A DNA stretch of 55,306 bases from Acidobacteriota bacterium (GCA_018897435.1 JAHIKI010000008.1:1-55306); one strand, 5' to 3'. Numbered from the stretch's first letter, positions 32,176 to 40,442 are shown. Made by a program: numbers and translations. Notes: generated by a model not told the origin, from the sequence alone.

Positions 32176-32754
32176 TCATTCATTCTTCAGCCAGTTAAAA
32201 TTGGGATAAAACGGCCTTTCCAGATCGATATGACCGGCCAGGGTTTTGCTTTCATTGCCGCCGATGAGGAATTTGACTTTCTTGATCTCCCTGAAGTTGT
32301 AACAAAGATTGTCGACCATGAAATAGATGAATTCCAATTCGGCTGTGGTGCCGACGGGAAAAGAGAGGCTCAAGCGATCGTTAAAATCCAGTACCAGCAT
32401 CTCTTTGTTTTTTAGGTAGTACAGGCTGCGCAGTGCCACTCCCTCGGGCACCGGGGTGATATGGCCGCTGTCGCCGGCCAGCAGCAGGGCAATGAATTTG
32501 TTGTACAGTTCTTCCCTGATTTCCGGGACCTCGATCTCGCGGTAAACCGGCTGCAGGTAAATGGATGTTTCGCTGAAATAAAAAAGCTTTACTTTGACAA
32601 ATTCGGTGAGAGTGGCGCCGCTGACATCCGCTTTGTTTAGCAGTTCCGGTTCGAAGCGGGCCGGTTTTTTGCGGAAAAACAACAGGGCCAGGAGTAAGAT
32701 GACAAAAAAAACGGCAAGGGAAATCAGCAGAACCGTCCGCGATTTTTTTGTCAT
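32176..32754 (-). CDS. GerMN-domain membrane-anchored protein
   Basis: The 192-aa protein has an N-terminal anchor (LLISLAVFFVILLLALLFF) followed by a GerMN domain: VKVKLFYFSETSIYLQPVYR, ITPVPEGVALRSLYYLKNKE, LVLDFNDRLSLSFPVGTTAE. GerMN domains bind or act with peptidoglycan-active enzymes in spore formers and others. The start overlaps the amidase stop by 4 bases, which supports a joint cell-wall role. Confidence 0.85.
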   Translation of the reverse strand: MTKKSRTVLLISLAVFFVILLLALLFFRKKPARFEPELLNKADVSGATLTEFVKVKLFYFSETSIYLQPVYREIEVPEIREELYNKFIALLLAGDSGHITPVPEGVALRSLYYLKNKEMLVLDFNDRLSLSFPVGTTAELEFIYFMVDNLCYNFREIKKVKFLIGGNESKTLAGHIDLERPFYPNFNWLKNE

Positions 32755-33905
32755 TTCAGGATATTGTTGTAATAATAGATGAATTTGCTGATGCCGTTGT
32801 AGATAGCGAAAGCGATCTTATCCAGAAACTCTTCGCTTTTCAGCTTTTTTTCTTCTCTGCTATTGGAAATGAATGCGGTTTCAATCAGGACGGCGGGCAT
32901 GGCGGTGCGCATCAGCACCCGGAAGGGGGCCTGCTTGACGCCGCGGTTGCGGGTGTCCAGGAGTTCATTCAATTCATTCTGGATGTATTCGGCCAGTTTG
33001 CTCGATTCCCTGATGTATTCGGTCTGGGCCATGTTCCAAAGGATCATTTTCAATTCATCGTTCTTGATCGTTTCGCCCGGGTCTTCGAGGTTCCGATTTT
33101 CTTTCTGGGCCAGTTCCAAAGATTCCTGGTCGGTGGCCTTCAAGCTGACGAAATAGGTTTCCGAGCCGTAAGCCGATTTGCGGAAAGAGGAATTGGCATG
33201 GATGGATATGAACATCTGTGCCAGCTGATTGTTGGCGATAGATGCCCGGGTGTTGAGCGAGACCTCGCTATCCTTGTCGCGGGTCATGATGACGCGCAGG
33301 CCCGTCCTGGATTCGATCAGTTTCTTCAGTTTGTGGCTGATCCGCAGGGTGACGTCTTTTTCTTGCAGTTTGGATTTGCCGATAGCGCCAAGGTCTTCGC
33401 CGCCATGGCCGGGGTCGATGCATATGGTCTCGATGGGTTTGGGTTTGCTGGGGGCCGACTGCGTTTCTTGGGGCGGGTCCGGTTTTTTTTCCGGGTTCTC
33501 CGGGGTGCTGGCCGGCAGCGCTGCCGGTTTTTCGCTTTTTACAAAGTCGAAGACCACGCGAAAGGGCTTTTCCAGGACAAAACTTTTCTGCACGGTCGCA
33601 TCGCTTTTAAAAAAAATGGTAAAAATGCTTTTGTTTCCCCGGATTTCGTGGATCACGCGATCCAGCAGCGGTGAATTTTGTACGGCCAGTGTGCGCTCGC
33701 GGAAATCGGCGCGGTCAGACAGGTGCACCTGCATCTGGCCGGGGCGGTTCTGAATCGTGTAGGTGAAGCTGCGGTCGGCTTCAAAGACAATGCGCGTAAA
33801 GCCCTGGTGGTCAAAAGAGCGGATATCAATGGCTAGAGAGGTAAGCAGGTGGGGCAGGACCAGGATGGAAATAAATAAAGTGCTTGTCCTTATGAATTTT
33901 TTCAT
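32751..33905 (-). CDS. N-acetylmuramoyl-L-alanine amidase with AMIN domain
   Basis: The 384-aa protein has a signal peptide, an AMIN domain (about 25-110, GFTRIVFEADRSFTYTIQNR), a Pro-rich linker and an Amidase_3 domain. The zinc site shows as IDPGHGGEDLGAIG (His and following Glu), MFISIHANSSF (second His) and AVLIETAFISN (catalytic Glu). It splits the bond between MurNAc and L-Ala, probably at division. The ATG lies 22 bases after the tmRNA end and has no Shine-Dalgarno; a nine-base T-run lies between. Confidence 0.94.
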   Translation of the reverse strand: MKKFIRTSTLFISILVLPHLLTSLAIDIRSFDHQGFTRIVFEADRSFTYTIQNRPGQMQVHLSDRADFRERTLAVQNSPLLDRVIHEIRGNKSIFTIFFKSDATVQKSFVLEKPFRVVFDFVKSEKPAALPASTPENPEKKPDPPQETQSAPSKPKPIETICIDPGHGGEDLGAIGKSKLQEKDVTLRISHKLKKLIESRTGLRVIMTRDKDSEVSLNTRASIANNQLAQMFISIHANSSFRKSAYGSETYFVSLKATDQESLELAQKENRNLEDPGETIKNDELKMILWNMAQTEYIRESSKLAEYIQNELNELLDTRNRGVKQAPFRVLMRTAMPAVLIETAFISNSREEKKLKSEEFLDKIAFAIYNGISKFIYYYNNILK

Positions 33906-33926
33906 TAATCTAAAAAAAAATGCCAG

Positions 33927-34269
33927 TGGAGGCGGCGGGAATCGAACCCGCGTCCAATAATGATTCCATCAAAGATTCTACAGACATAGTTTGTTTTCAG
34001 TACGACCAGCAGCCGTTAAAACAAACAAAATGGACTGCCGGCGGCCTGCACTTGATTTCGCGCTGAAAAACAGCGGGCGCTCATTCCAGCGCTAGCCCGC
34101 AAGGTGACGCTCTGATCCTCCCGCGGGCGGGGAAAACCAGAACGGCAACGTATTAATTACGCTGCGAGTGCAAAGTTGTTTGCTTTTCTTTTTTTGAGCA
34201 GTTTATTGAGCTACTCGGCTCAGTCCGCATCTTTGACTTCATCAAAACTGTCGAAACCTTTACGCCCCC
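33927..34269 (-). ncRNA. ssrA: Transfer-messenger RNA
   Basis: The 5' end GGGGGCGTAAAGGTTTCGAC and the 3' end with T-arm GGTTCGATTCCCG and acceptor CGCCTCC pair as a 7-bp acceptor stem. It includes the G3-U70 wobble needed for alanylation. The tag frame is GCA AAC AAC TTT GCA CTC GCA GCG TAA, giving ANNFALAA, a typical hydrophobic ALAA end. After the discriminator A the DNA reads CTG, so the CCA end is not encoded and must be added. It rescues stalled ribosomes together with SmpB. It lies 11 bases after tRNA-Asp in one transcript. Confidence 0.95.
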
Positions 34270-34280
34270 AGCCTGGGGAA

Positions 34281-34357
34281 TGGCGGGGCCGACGAGACTC
34301 GAACTCGCGACCTCATGCGTGACAGGCATGCGTTCTAACCAACTGAACTACGACCCC
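34281..34357 (-). tRNA. tRNA-Asp (GTC)
   Basis: Acceptor GGGGTCG pairs with CGGCCCC, followed by discriminator G and an encoded CCA. D-arm GTTCAGTTGGTTAGAAC, anticodon loop CTGTCAC with GTC, T-arm GCGAGTTCGAGTCTCGT. The last-position G73 fits Asp identity. Confidence 0.96.
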
Positions 34358-34374
34358 GCGCCTTTTGTTAAGCC

Positions 34375-34447
34375 TGGGCGGTAGAGGGCTTGAACCTCTG
34401 ACACCCGGCGTGTAAAACCGATGCTCTACCAGCTGAGCTAACCGCCC
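34375..34447 (-). tRNA. tRNA-Val (TAC)
   Basis: Acceptor GGGCGGT pairs with ACCGCCC, discriminator A, CCA not encoded. D-arm GCTCAGCTGGTAGAGC, anticodon arm TCGGT-TTTACAC-GCCGG with TAC, T-arm AGAGGTTCAAGCCCTCT. First gene of the RNA cluster. Confidence 0.96.
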
Positions 34448-34460
34448 AACTTAAAAGCCA

Positions 34461-34489
34461 TTAATACACCAAATTCACTGTGCTGTCAA
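34461..34489 (-). promoter_or_regulatory. Promoter of the tRNA-Val/tRNA-Asp/tmRNA cluster
   Basis: On the minus strand TTGACA (34484-34489), an exact 17-nt spacer and TATTAA (34461-34466). Transcription should start about 6-8 bases before the tRNA-Val 5' end. Confidence 0.8.
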
Positions 34490-34505
34490 GTGAAAACGGC
34501 GATTG

Positions 34506-34531
34506 GCAGAGCGGGATTCGTCCCGCCCTGC
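34506..34531 (-). terminator. Hairpin after the CsgG-like gene
   Basis: GCAG-A-GCGGGA, a TTCG tetraloop (plus strand), TCCCGC-C-CTGC. It starts 12 bases after the stop codon of the CsgG-like gene and separates it from the RNA-cluster promoter. Only a short T-run follows. Confidence 0.6.
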
Positions 34532-34543
34532 AGCAAATGGCCG

Positions 34544-35266
34544 TCAATCGTCCATATCGATCGCACCCTTGGTCTTGGCCTTGCGCTTGCTCTCCATTTT
34601 GTCCCAGTCATCCATGCACTTGTGGTCCTTGCCCTTGACCATGGAGCATTCCAGGTACTCGGCGATGTAGACGATGCAGGCGCGGATGGCCTTGCCGGTC
34701 GGGGTTTTTTCGTAGCCGCCGCCGCCCACCGAGAAATTCCGCAGGCTCAGGCCGGCGCCCAGGGCTTTGCCCTTGGCCGTGGCCTCGATGGTGCGGGCGT
34801 CGATGATCTCACCGGTTTCGGTGTCGATCAGCTTCATATCCACGGCGATGTAGGCCTTGTCCTTCTTGCCGCCCAGTGAGAGCCCCTTGAAGCGGACGGC
34901 GCCGCCGGCGCCCTTGGTGTTTTCCTCATATGCGGAAACCGTGGCGGCGATCAGGTATTGGGCGCCTTTCAGCTTTTTCATCTTTACCTTGGTCTTGGAG
35001 CTGACCCGGCCCGAAGCGCTCAGGTCCTGTTCGCCGAGTACGGCGTCGATCTCCTTCCTTTCCAGCACGCTGAAAGCCTTGGTGCTCACCAGCTCGGAAG
35101 CCAGCATGTCCTGCAGATCGCTGGCCACCGAACCGTGCCACCAGCCGGCGGCGGTCTGGTTGGTGAAACGCAGGACGCCGATGCGGATCTTTTCAGCTGC
35201 CAGGGGCTGGGTGAAGAAAGCCAGCAGCAGGCATGCTGTCAATAATGTCATCGCTAATTTTTTCAT
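34544..35266 (-). CDS. CsgG/HfaB-type periplasmic protein
   Basis: The protein is 240 aa from the ATG at 35266, which has an AGGAGG site; an ATG 21 bases upstream is less likely. A signal peptide ends ...QPLAAEK. The body follows the CsgG-domain pattern: IRIGVLRFTNQTAAGWWHGS, DLQDMLASELVSTKAFSVLE, RKEIDAVLGEQ, GAQYLIAATVSAYEEN, VDMKLIDTETGEIIDARTIE. CsgG relatives form outer-membrane pores or regulate wall synthesis. The mature N terminus lacks the lipobox Cys of true CsgG, so a soluble periplasmic role is more likely. The C-terminal tail is very basic/acidic with two Cys. Confidence 0.85.
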   Translation of the reverse strand: MKKLAMTLLTACLLLAFFTQPLAAEKIRIGVLRFTNQTAAGWWHGSVASDLQDMLASELVSTKAFSVLERKEIDAVLGEQDLSASGRVSSKTKVKMKKLKGAQYLIAATVSAYEENTKGAGGAVRFKGLSLGGKKDKAYIAVDMKLIDTETGEIIDARTIEATAKGKALGAGLSLRNFSVGGGGYEKTPTGKAIRACIVYIAEYLECSMVKGKDHKCMDDWDKMESKRKAKTKGAIDMDD

Positions 35267-35339
35267 CGATCCTCCTATTTTTATCAATTTATCTTACATT
35301 TAATCTTACACTGTTATCAGGACAAATTCAATCGGGGTT

Positions 35340-35807
35340 CTAAAACAAAATTTCATACAGCTGGTCCGGGGTTTTTTGCAAACCCAGAGCCGCCAGCAGC
35401 GGCGCCAGGTCGCGGCGGTGGCCTTCAAGCTGAATTCGCAATCCGGCCACATCCTTATGAAAACGGGCCAGGTCGGCCAGATGGCGGAACAGGGCGCTGA
35501 ATACCCCGCGGCCGCGCCAGGCCGTCTCCACCCAGGCGCCGGCCAACCACCAGAAATTGCGGTTGCCGCGGTCGTCCCAGGCGAAACTGACGCGCAGTAA
35601 CCCGGCCAACCCCGGCGGGCTTTTGCTTGCAGCCAGCAGGTAAAACCCCTTGTGGGCGTCTTTGAGCACGGCTTTGACTCCCAAAAGCACCGTGCCGGCA
35701 TCGGCGGTTTCGCCGCCGCTTTCGACGGCCAGGCTGCAGAGGCAGGCGCAAATGGCGGCAGCATCGCGCATCTCGGCCTTGCGGATCAGGATGGGGAGTT
35801 CAGGCAT
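35340..35807 (-). CDS. GNAT-family N-acetyltransferase
   Basis: The 155-aa protein begins ILIRKAEMRDAAAICACLCS, the usual GNAT opening. It has the acetyl-CoA loop region WVETAWRGRGVFSALFRHLA (motif A, RGxG) and a C-terminal LLAALGLQKTPDQLYEILF similar to motif B (GF....Y). It overlaps the upstream radical SAM gene by 8 bases, so both are made together. The substrate is unknown; a joint role in peptide modification is possible. Confidence 0.85.
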   Translation of the reverse strand: MPELPILIRKAEMRDAAAICACLCSLAVESGGETADAGTVLLGVKAVLKDAHKGFYLLAASKSPPGLAGLLRVSFAWDDRGNRNFWWLAGAWVETAWRGRGVFSALFRHLADLARFHKDVAGLRIQLEGHRRDLAPLLAALGLQKTPDQLYEILF

Positions 35808-36891
35808 GGGCTTTGTGCCGGGACCGGCTTAACCCGTTCGGGGCAGCGGCAAATTTGGCTTTGACCCGGCGGCCGATCTTTTTCACTTCGCAGGTCCAGC
35901 TTGGGAACACGGCCAGGATGCCGCTGGCCAGGGCGGCCGTCACCGGGCATAGGGCGCAGCTTTCCAGGTCGTCACAGAGGCTGCACAGTTCTTTTTTTTC
36001 ACTGAAAAAGTAATCCTGGCGCAGCTCGACGTAGTTGGCGGCCACGGTGGCCAGCGCCTTGGCCGGCATGGACATGAATTCCTCGAGCTTGCCGAAGCAG
36101 TATCGTGCGTAATCCGGGTTTTTTGGGGCGTGCCCCAGCAGGTCGTAGAACATGTAGCAGCCCCAAATGGAGTGGTCGGGGAGAAGGGCCAGGCGGTCGC
36201 GGCCGGCAAAACAGGCGAAGATGCCTTTTTTATCGTTTTCTCTGAAATTTTCCAGGGGCATGTCCCCGGTTTTTTGCCGATGCTCCATGCAGATCATTGC
36301 CAGCCTGTTGAGTTGGTCTTCCATGGCGCCTAGGTCCTCATCCCCCCAGGGAACGCTCATATCCAGGGCGTACTGCAGGCGCTTGTGCCCTTGCTTCAGC
36401 ATTTCATCAATGCTCGCAGCCAGCAGCGGCACGGTCCGTGGCGTGAAGACGCTGTTGACCATGTAGCCTTCAGGATAAAGTTCTTTCAGGTCGCCCAGGG
36501 CCGCCTCGACCGCGGCCACGCTGCCGCCATCACGGCTTTTCTGGGCCAGCCCGTCGTAGCTTAAAATCAGGCTGAAATGGTGTTTCTTGAAAAAATCAAT
36601 ATGCTCTTTTTTTAACAGCGAACCGTTGCTGGTCAAAGTAAAACGAAACCTGTTTTTGTATTTTTTATCTGAATAGGCAACGGTTTTTTCTATTTGCGGC
36701 CAGCTCAACAGCGGCTCGCCGCCATAGAAACCGAGCCAGACCTCTTCGGCCAGGCGCGGTTGCAGGCAATCCAGAAACGTTTTAATGGCTTCGATTTTTA
36801 ATGTGTTTTTCCCCTGGCGCTGCGGGCAGTAGGCACAGGAAAAATTGCATTGCTCGCTCAAAACCAGGGTTAAAGAGGAGATCTCCTGCAT
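35800..36891 (-). CDS. Radical SAM/SPASM-domain protein
   Basis: The protein is 363 aa from the ATG at 36891 (an upstream Met adds 27 residues that do not resemble the family). CNFSCAYC (Cys 15, 19, 22) binds the radical SAM cluster and GFYGGEPLLSW is the SAM-binding GGEP motif. The C-terminal third has CFAGRDRLALLPDHSIWGC and LCSLCDDLESCALC (CX2CX5CX2C), the auxiliary-cluster layout of SPASM enzymes that modify peptides or sulfatases. An extended -10 (TGC-TACAAT, 36901-36906) ends 9 nt before the start. Cotranscribed with a GNAT; divergent from a 67-aa gene that may encode a substrate. Confidence 0.9.
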   Translation of the reverse strand: MQEISSLTLVLSEQCNFSCAYCPQRQGKNTLKIEAIKTFLDCLQPRLAEEVWLGFYGGEPLLSWPQIEKTVAYSDKKYKNRFRFTLTSNGSLLKKEHIDFFKKHHFSLILSYDGLAQKSRDGGSVAAVEAALGDLKELYPEGYMVNSVFTPRTVPLLAASIDEMLKQGHKRLQYALDMSVPWGDEDLGAMEDQLNRLAMICMEHRQKTGDMPLENFRENDKKGIFACFAGRDRLALLPDHSIWGCYMFYDLLGHAPKNPDYARYCFGKLEEFMSMPAKALATVAANYVELRQDYFFSEKKELCSLCDDLESCALCPVTAALASGILAVFPSWTCEVKKIGRRVKAKFAAAPNGLSRSRHKAHA

Positions 36892-37015
36892 GGCAAGGCC
36901 ATTGTAGCACAAGCATTGGCTGACAGGGAAGAAAACGCGTTTTATAGTTTGATTCTTGTTTTTAATTATCATTTAAACTAAAATCATTGTAAGTTTTGAG
37001 AAAAGGAGATGAAGC

Positions 37016-37219
37016 ATGGACATCAAAAAAGCAAACGTGAATTTACTGCTGGGCAAAGTCGGGGAACTCTTGAAGGGGTTGCCGGATGATGCGAAAAAAG
37101 GTGATGAATTCAGCGAAGCCGAAAAAGCGCTGGCCAAGCTGCAGGACCTTTTTGCCGGTCAGGACGGCGAAATCGAGTTATTGGCCTGCCGCGGGGATGC
37201 GCATGTAATCAACGGTTGA
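37016..37219 (+). CDS. 67-aa hypothetical protein, possible peptide substrate
   Basis: It starts after an AAAAGGAGAT ribosome site, so it is well supported as a gene. The product has an N-terminal helix (KKANVNLLLGKVGELLKGLP), an acidic middle and a short end LLACRGDAHVING with a single Cys. No family is recognised. It lies divergent to the radical SAM/SPASM gene with 124 bases between. Leader-like helix plus short polar core is compatible with a RiPP precursor, but a plain helical protein is just as possible. Confidence 0.65.
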   Translation: MDIKKANVNLLLGKVGELLKGLPDDAKKGDEFSEAEKALAKLQDLFAGQDGEIELLACRGDAHVING

Positions 37220-37250
37220 TTTTTAATTCTGGTTTATTTTAAAGCTTAAA

Positions 37251-40200
37251 TTGAGTCTACATAAAAGCATTTTATTGTTTGTTTTTTCTATAAATTTATT
37301 TGGTGGACTTTGGGGTCTTGATCCGCAAAAAAAAATAACTCAATATACACTGAATACGTGGAAAACCGAACGCGGCCTGCCCAACAATACGGTTTTAGCC
37401 ATCGCGCAAGACCGCTCCGGTTATTTATGGCTGGGTACGGCTGATGGACTGGTGCGTTTTGATGGAGTTAATTTTTCATTAACCAATTTTGAGAACAATG
37501 CCGCATTTCTTGATCATTTTGTTAATAATTTATATATTACCTGCAAGGGAGTTCTTTGGATCGGAACTTTGCGCGGACAGCTGCTTAGTCTGGAACAGGG
37601 AAGGTTTAAACGCCATCTCCTTTCTCCAACGGTTTCAAATATTTCCTCTAATTGTTTGATTGAGGATGACCAGGGCACTCTTTGGGTCGGGTCATCCGAG
37701 GGTTTATTTTACTGCTCACCAGGAAATAAAGGGTTGTTTAAAAAATATTTGGCTTTCCCATACGTAAAAATTCTCTGTCTGGTGAAAGACCATTTGGGTC
37801 ACTTGCTGATCAGCACTGAAAAAAAGGGTTTATTTCGCTTGGAAAAAGACAAATTGCGAAAGGTCCTGTCTGATACTGATAAATTGGGCAGTGATATCAA
37901 TGTTTTTAGCCAAGACCGCAACGGATGCTTATGGCTCGGCACGGACAGCGGCTTATATCAATATCAAAATGATCGTTTACTCCATTATCCTCTAAAATCA
38001 GGGATACCCGACAACATCATCTCCCTGGCCGAGGATCGCGATGGCAACCTGTGGGTGGGTAGTGAGGGGGGCCTACATCGTTGGCGCAATGGCGTTTTTC
38101 AATCTCTGGCCACTGAACAGGGTTTAAGCAGCAATTATATCTATTCCATATATGAAGATGCCGAAGGGACGTTGTGGGTTGGAACAGTTGAAGGCGGATT
38201 GACCCAGCTTCGAGACGAAAAAATAACGGTTTTTGGAGAAGCGGAAGGGCTGAGTTCAGACCTGGTGCGTTGCATCCATGGGGGCGAGGCCGGAATCCTG
38301 TGGATCAGCGGTTATGGCGGTTACCTGAGCCGTCTTCAAGGGAATCACTTTGAAAATTTCCGTCCAAGTGAATTGTTGAAAAATGACACTGTCTGGCAAC
38401 TGGAAGCTGAAACGGATGGATCCGTTTGGCTGGGAACCGATCACGGCCTGTATCATTTTCAAAACAACCATTTCCAGACCGTTGCTTTGCCACCGGCAAT
38501 TGCGAGTGCGGATATCCGCTGCGTGTTCAAAGACCGTTCAGGTCGTTTGTGGATCGGCTCTTGGGGAGCTGGCCTGCTGTGCCGTAGCGATGGGAAATTC
38601 ATCGTCTATTCCACTTCCGATGGTTTTTCTGACAAGCAAGTAAACGTCATCCATGAAGATAGGCAGGGTAATATTTGGGTTGGTGGTGAAAGTGGTGTCA
38701 GCATTGCGCAGCAGAAAAAAAATGGCGCCTTTAACTTTAAAAACATATTAAGTGGTTGCCGAGCGGTTGCGTTTTATGAAGATGTTCACAGCGCCATGTG
38801 GGTCGGTACACGTAACCATGGTTTGAAGATATTTAAAAATGGCCGGTGGGGTTCGCTAAGCAGCGAACAAGGCCTTTTTGATAATCAAGTCTATGCCATT
38901 GTCGAAGACGTACATAGCGACCTCTGGCTGAGCAGCGAGCGCGGCATTTTCAGGGCCAGGAAAAGTGATCTGGAAAGAGCGGCCTTCGACCCTATACTGA
39001 AAGTGCGCGGCCGGCTGTTCGATGAAAACGACGGCATGAAGAGCCGCATATGCAACTATGGCAACCCCTCCGGCTGGAAAGACGACAACGGCCGTTTGTG
39101 GTTCGCCAACCTGGCGGGGGTGGTGACCATCGATCCGGCCCATATCCGGAAAAACGAGCGCGTGCCGCCGGTGCTGGTGGAGGAGGTAGTGGTCGATAAC
39201 CAAATCCTGCTGACTGCGGGCAATTCCATGGCGGCGCCGTTGCAACTGGCGGCCGGAAGCCAAAGGTTTGAGTTCAAATACACGGCCCTGAGCTTCATCC
39301 GTTCCGACAAGATCGAGTTCAAGTACAAGCTGGAGGGCTACGACAAGGAGTGGACGGCCGCCGGTGGCCGTCGCGAGGCTTTTTACAACGATCTCAAGCC
39401 CGGCCGCTACCGCTTCCGGGTCAGGGCTGCCAACGCCGACGGGGTCTGGAACCTGGCCGGCGCCTCTTTTGCTTTTTACCTGCGCCCTTTTGTTTACCAG
39501 ACCTGGTGGTTCCTGGCCCTCTCGGCCCTGGCCTTCATGGTTGTGTCGGTGCTCTTGTGGCAGCTGCTGAAAAAGTATATGCGCGCCGTCTCCTTCTGGA
39601 AGAAGAAGACCCATATCGGCCACTTCAAGATCCTGGAGACCATCGGCACGGGCGGCATGGCCACGGTCTACAAGGCCCAGGACCTGCTCGACAGGAAGCG
39701 CGTCGTGGCCCTCAAGGTGCTGAAAGAGGAAAATTTCCACGACGAGAACCAGAAAAAACGCTTCAAGCACGAGTCGCTGATCACTTCACAACTGGATCAT
39801 CCCCACATTGTGCGCATCATCGAACGCGGCGAAATGGAAGACTGCTGGTACATCGCCATGGAACTGCTGCAAGGTGAGTCGCTGGCCCTGCTCATCCGCA
39901 GGGGCGGCCGCCTGCCGGTGGGTGCGGCGTTGGATATCATGCTGCAGATAATTGACGCCCTGCGCGCCATCCACGCCCAGAACATCGTGCACCGCGATCT
40001 GAAGCCGGAAAATATCATGGTCAGCGCGGGGCACGGGCGGCAGCATTTTGTCAAGCTGCTCGATTTCGGCCTGGCCATCACTCCGGCCCAGTCGCGGCTG
40101 ACCATGTCGGGGGTGGTCATGGGCACCATCCGCTACCTGCCGCCGGAACGGATCAGCGACGGCGCCTCTTCCCCGGCTGGTGATATTTATTCGGCGGGCA

Positions 40201-40442
40201 TCATCCTCTATGAAATGCTGACCGGTTCCAAGCCCTTCTGGTCGGAAGCCACCGGCGAGGTGATCCACCGCATCCTGAAAACCTACCCGCTGCCACCCAT
40301 AGAGATCAGTCGTGAGGTCCCCGGGGAACTGAACGCCCTGATCATGGCCATGATCGACAAGGAGCCGGCCCGGCGCCCCGCCCTGGATGCGCTCACGGCC
40401 GAATTGCGGCGCCTGGCGGAAAAATTTCCGCCGCAGATTTGA
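37251..40442 (+). CDS. Beta-propeller sensor fused to a Ser/Thr protein kinase
   Basis: The 1063-aa protein starts at a TTG. A signal/anchor is followed by two seven-bladed Reg_prop propellers with about 12-14 repeats of the type ..DRSGYLWLGTADGLVRFDG.. (residues about 30-600), then a Y_Y_Y domain (about 660-745), one TM helix (about 752-775) and a Hanks-type kinase (about 785-1060: IGTGGMATVYKA, VALKVLKEE, VHRDLKPENI, LDFGLAITP, GTIRYLPPE). This periplasmic half is normally joined to a histidine kinase in hybrid two-component systems; here the output is a Ser/Thr kinase. The first half is AT-richer than the kinase half. Confidence 0.93.
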   Translation: MSLHKSILLFVFSINLFGGLWGLDPQKKITQYTLNTWKTERGLPNNTVLAIAQDRSGYLWLGTADGLVRFDGVNFSLTNFENNAAFLDHFVNNLYITCKGVLWIGTLRGQLLSLEQGRFKRHLLSPTVSNISSNCLIEDDQGTLWVGSSEGLFYCSPGNKGLFKKYLAFPYVKILCLVKDHLGHLLISTEKKGLFRLEKDKLRKVLSDTDKLGSDINVFSQDRNGCLWLGTDSGLYQYQNDRLLHYPLKSGIPDNIISLAEDRDGNLWVGSEGGLHRWRNGVFQSLATEQGLSSNYIYSIYEDAEGTLWVGTVEGGLTQLRDEKITVFGEAEGLSSDLVRCIHGGEAGILWISGYGGYLSRLQGNHFENFRPSELLKNDTVWQLEAETDGSVWLGTDHGLYHFQNNHFQTVALPPAIASADIRCVFKDRSGRLWIGSWGAGLLCRSDGKFIVYSTSDGFSDKQVNVIHEDRQGNIWVGGESGVSIAQQKKNGAFNFKNILSGCRAVAFYEDVHSAMWVGTRNHGLKIFKNGRWGSLSSEQGLFDNQVYAIVEDVHSDLWLSSERGIFRARKSDLERAAFDPILKVRGRLFDENDGMKSRICNYGNPSGWKDDNGRLWFANLAGVVTIDPAHIRKNERVPPVLVEEVVVDNQILLTAGNSMAAPLQLAAGSQRFEFKYTALSFIRSDKIEFKYKLEGYDKEWTAAGGRREAFYNDLKPGRYRFRVRAANADGVWNLAGASFAFYLRPFVYQTWWFLALSALAFMVVSVLLWQLLKKYMRAVSFWKKKTHIGHFKILETIGTGGMATVYKAQDLLDRKRVVALKVLKEENFHDENQKKRFKHESLITSQLDHPHIVRIIERGEMEDCWYIAMELLQGESLALLIRRGGRLPVGAALDIMLQIIDALRAIHAQNIVHRDLKPENIMVSAGHGRQHFVKLLDFGLAITPAQSRLTMSGVVMGTIRYLPPERISDGASSPAGDIYSAGIILYEMLTGSKPFWSEATGEVIHRILKTYPLPPIEISREVPGELNALIMAMIDKEPARRPALDALTAELRRLAEKFPPQI

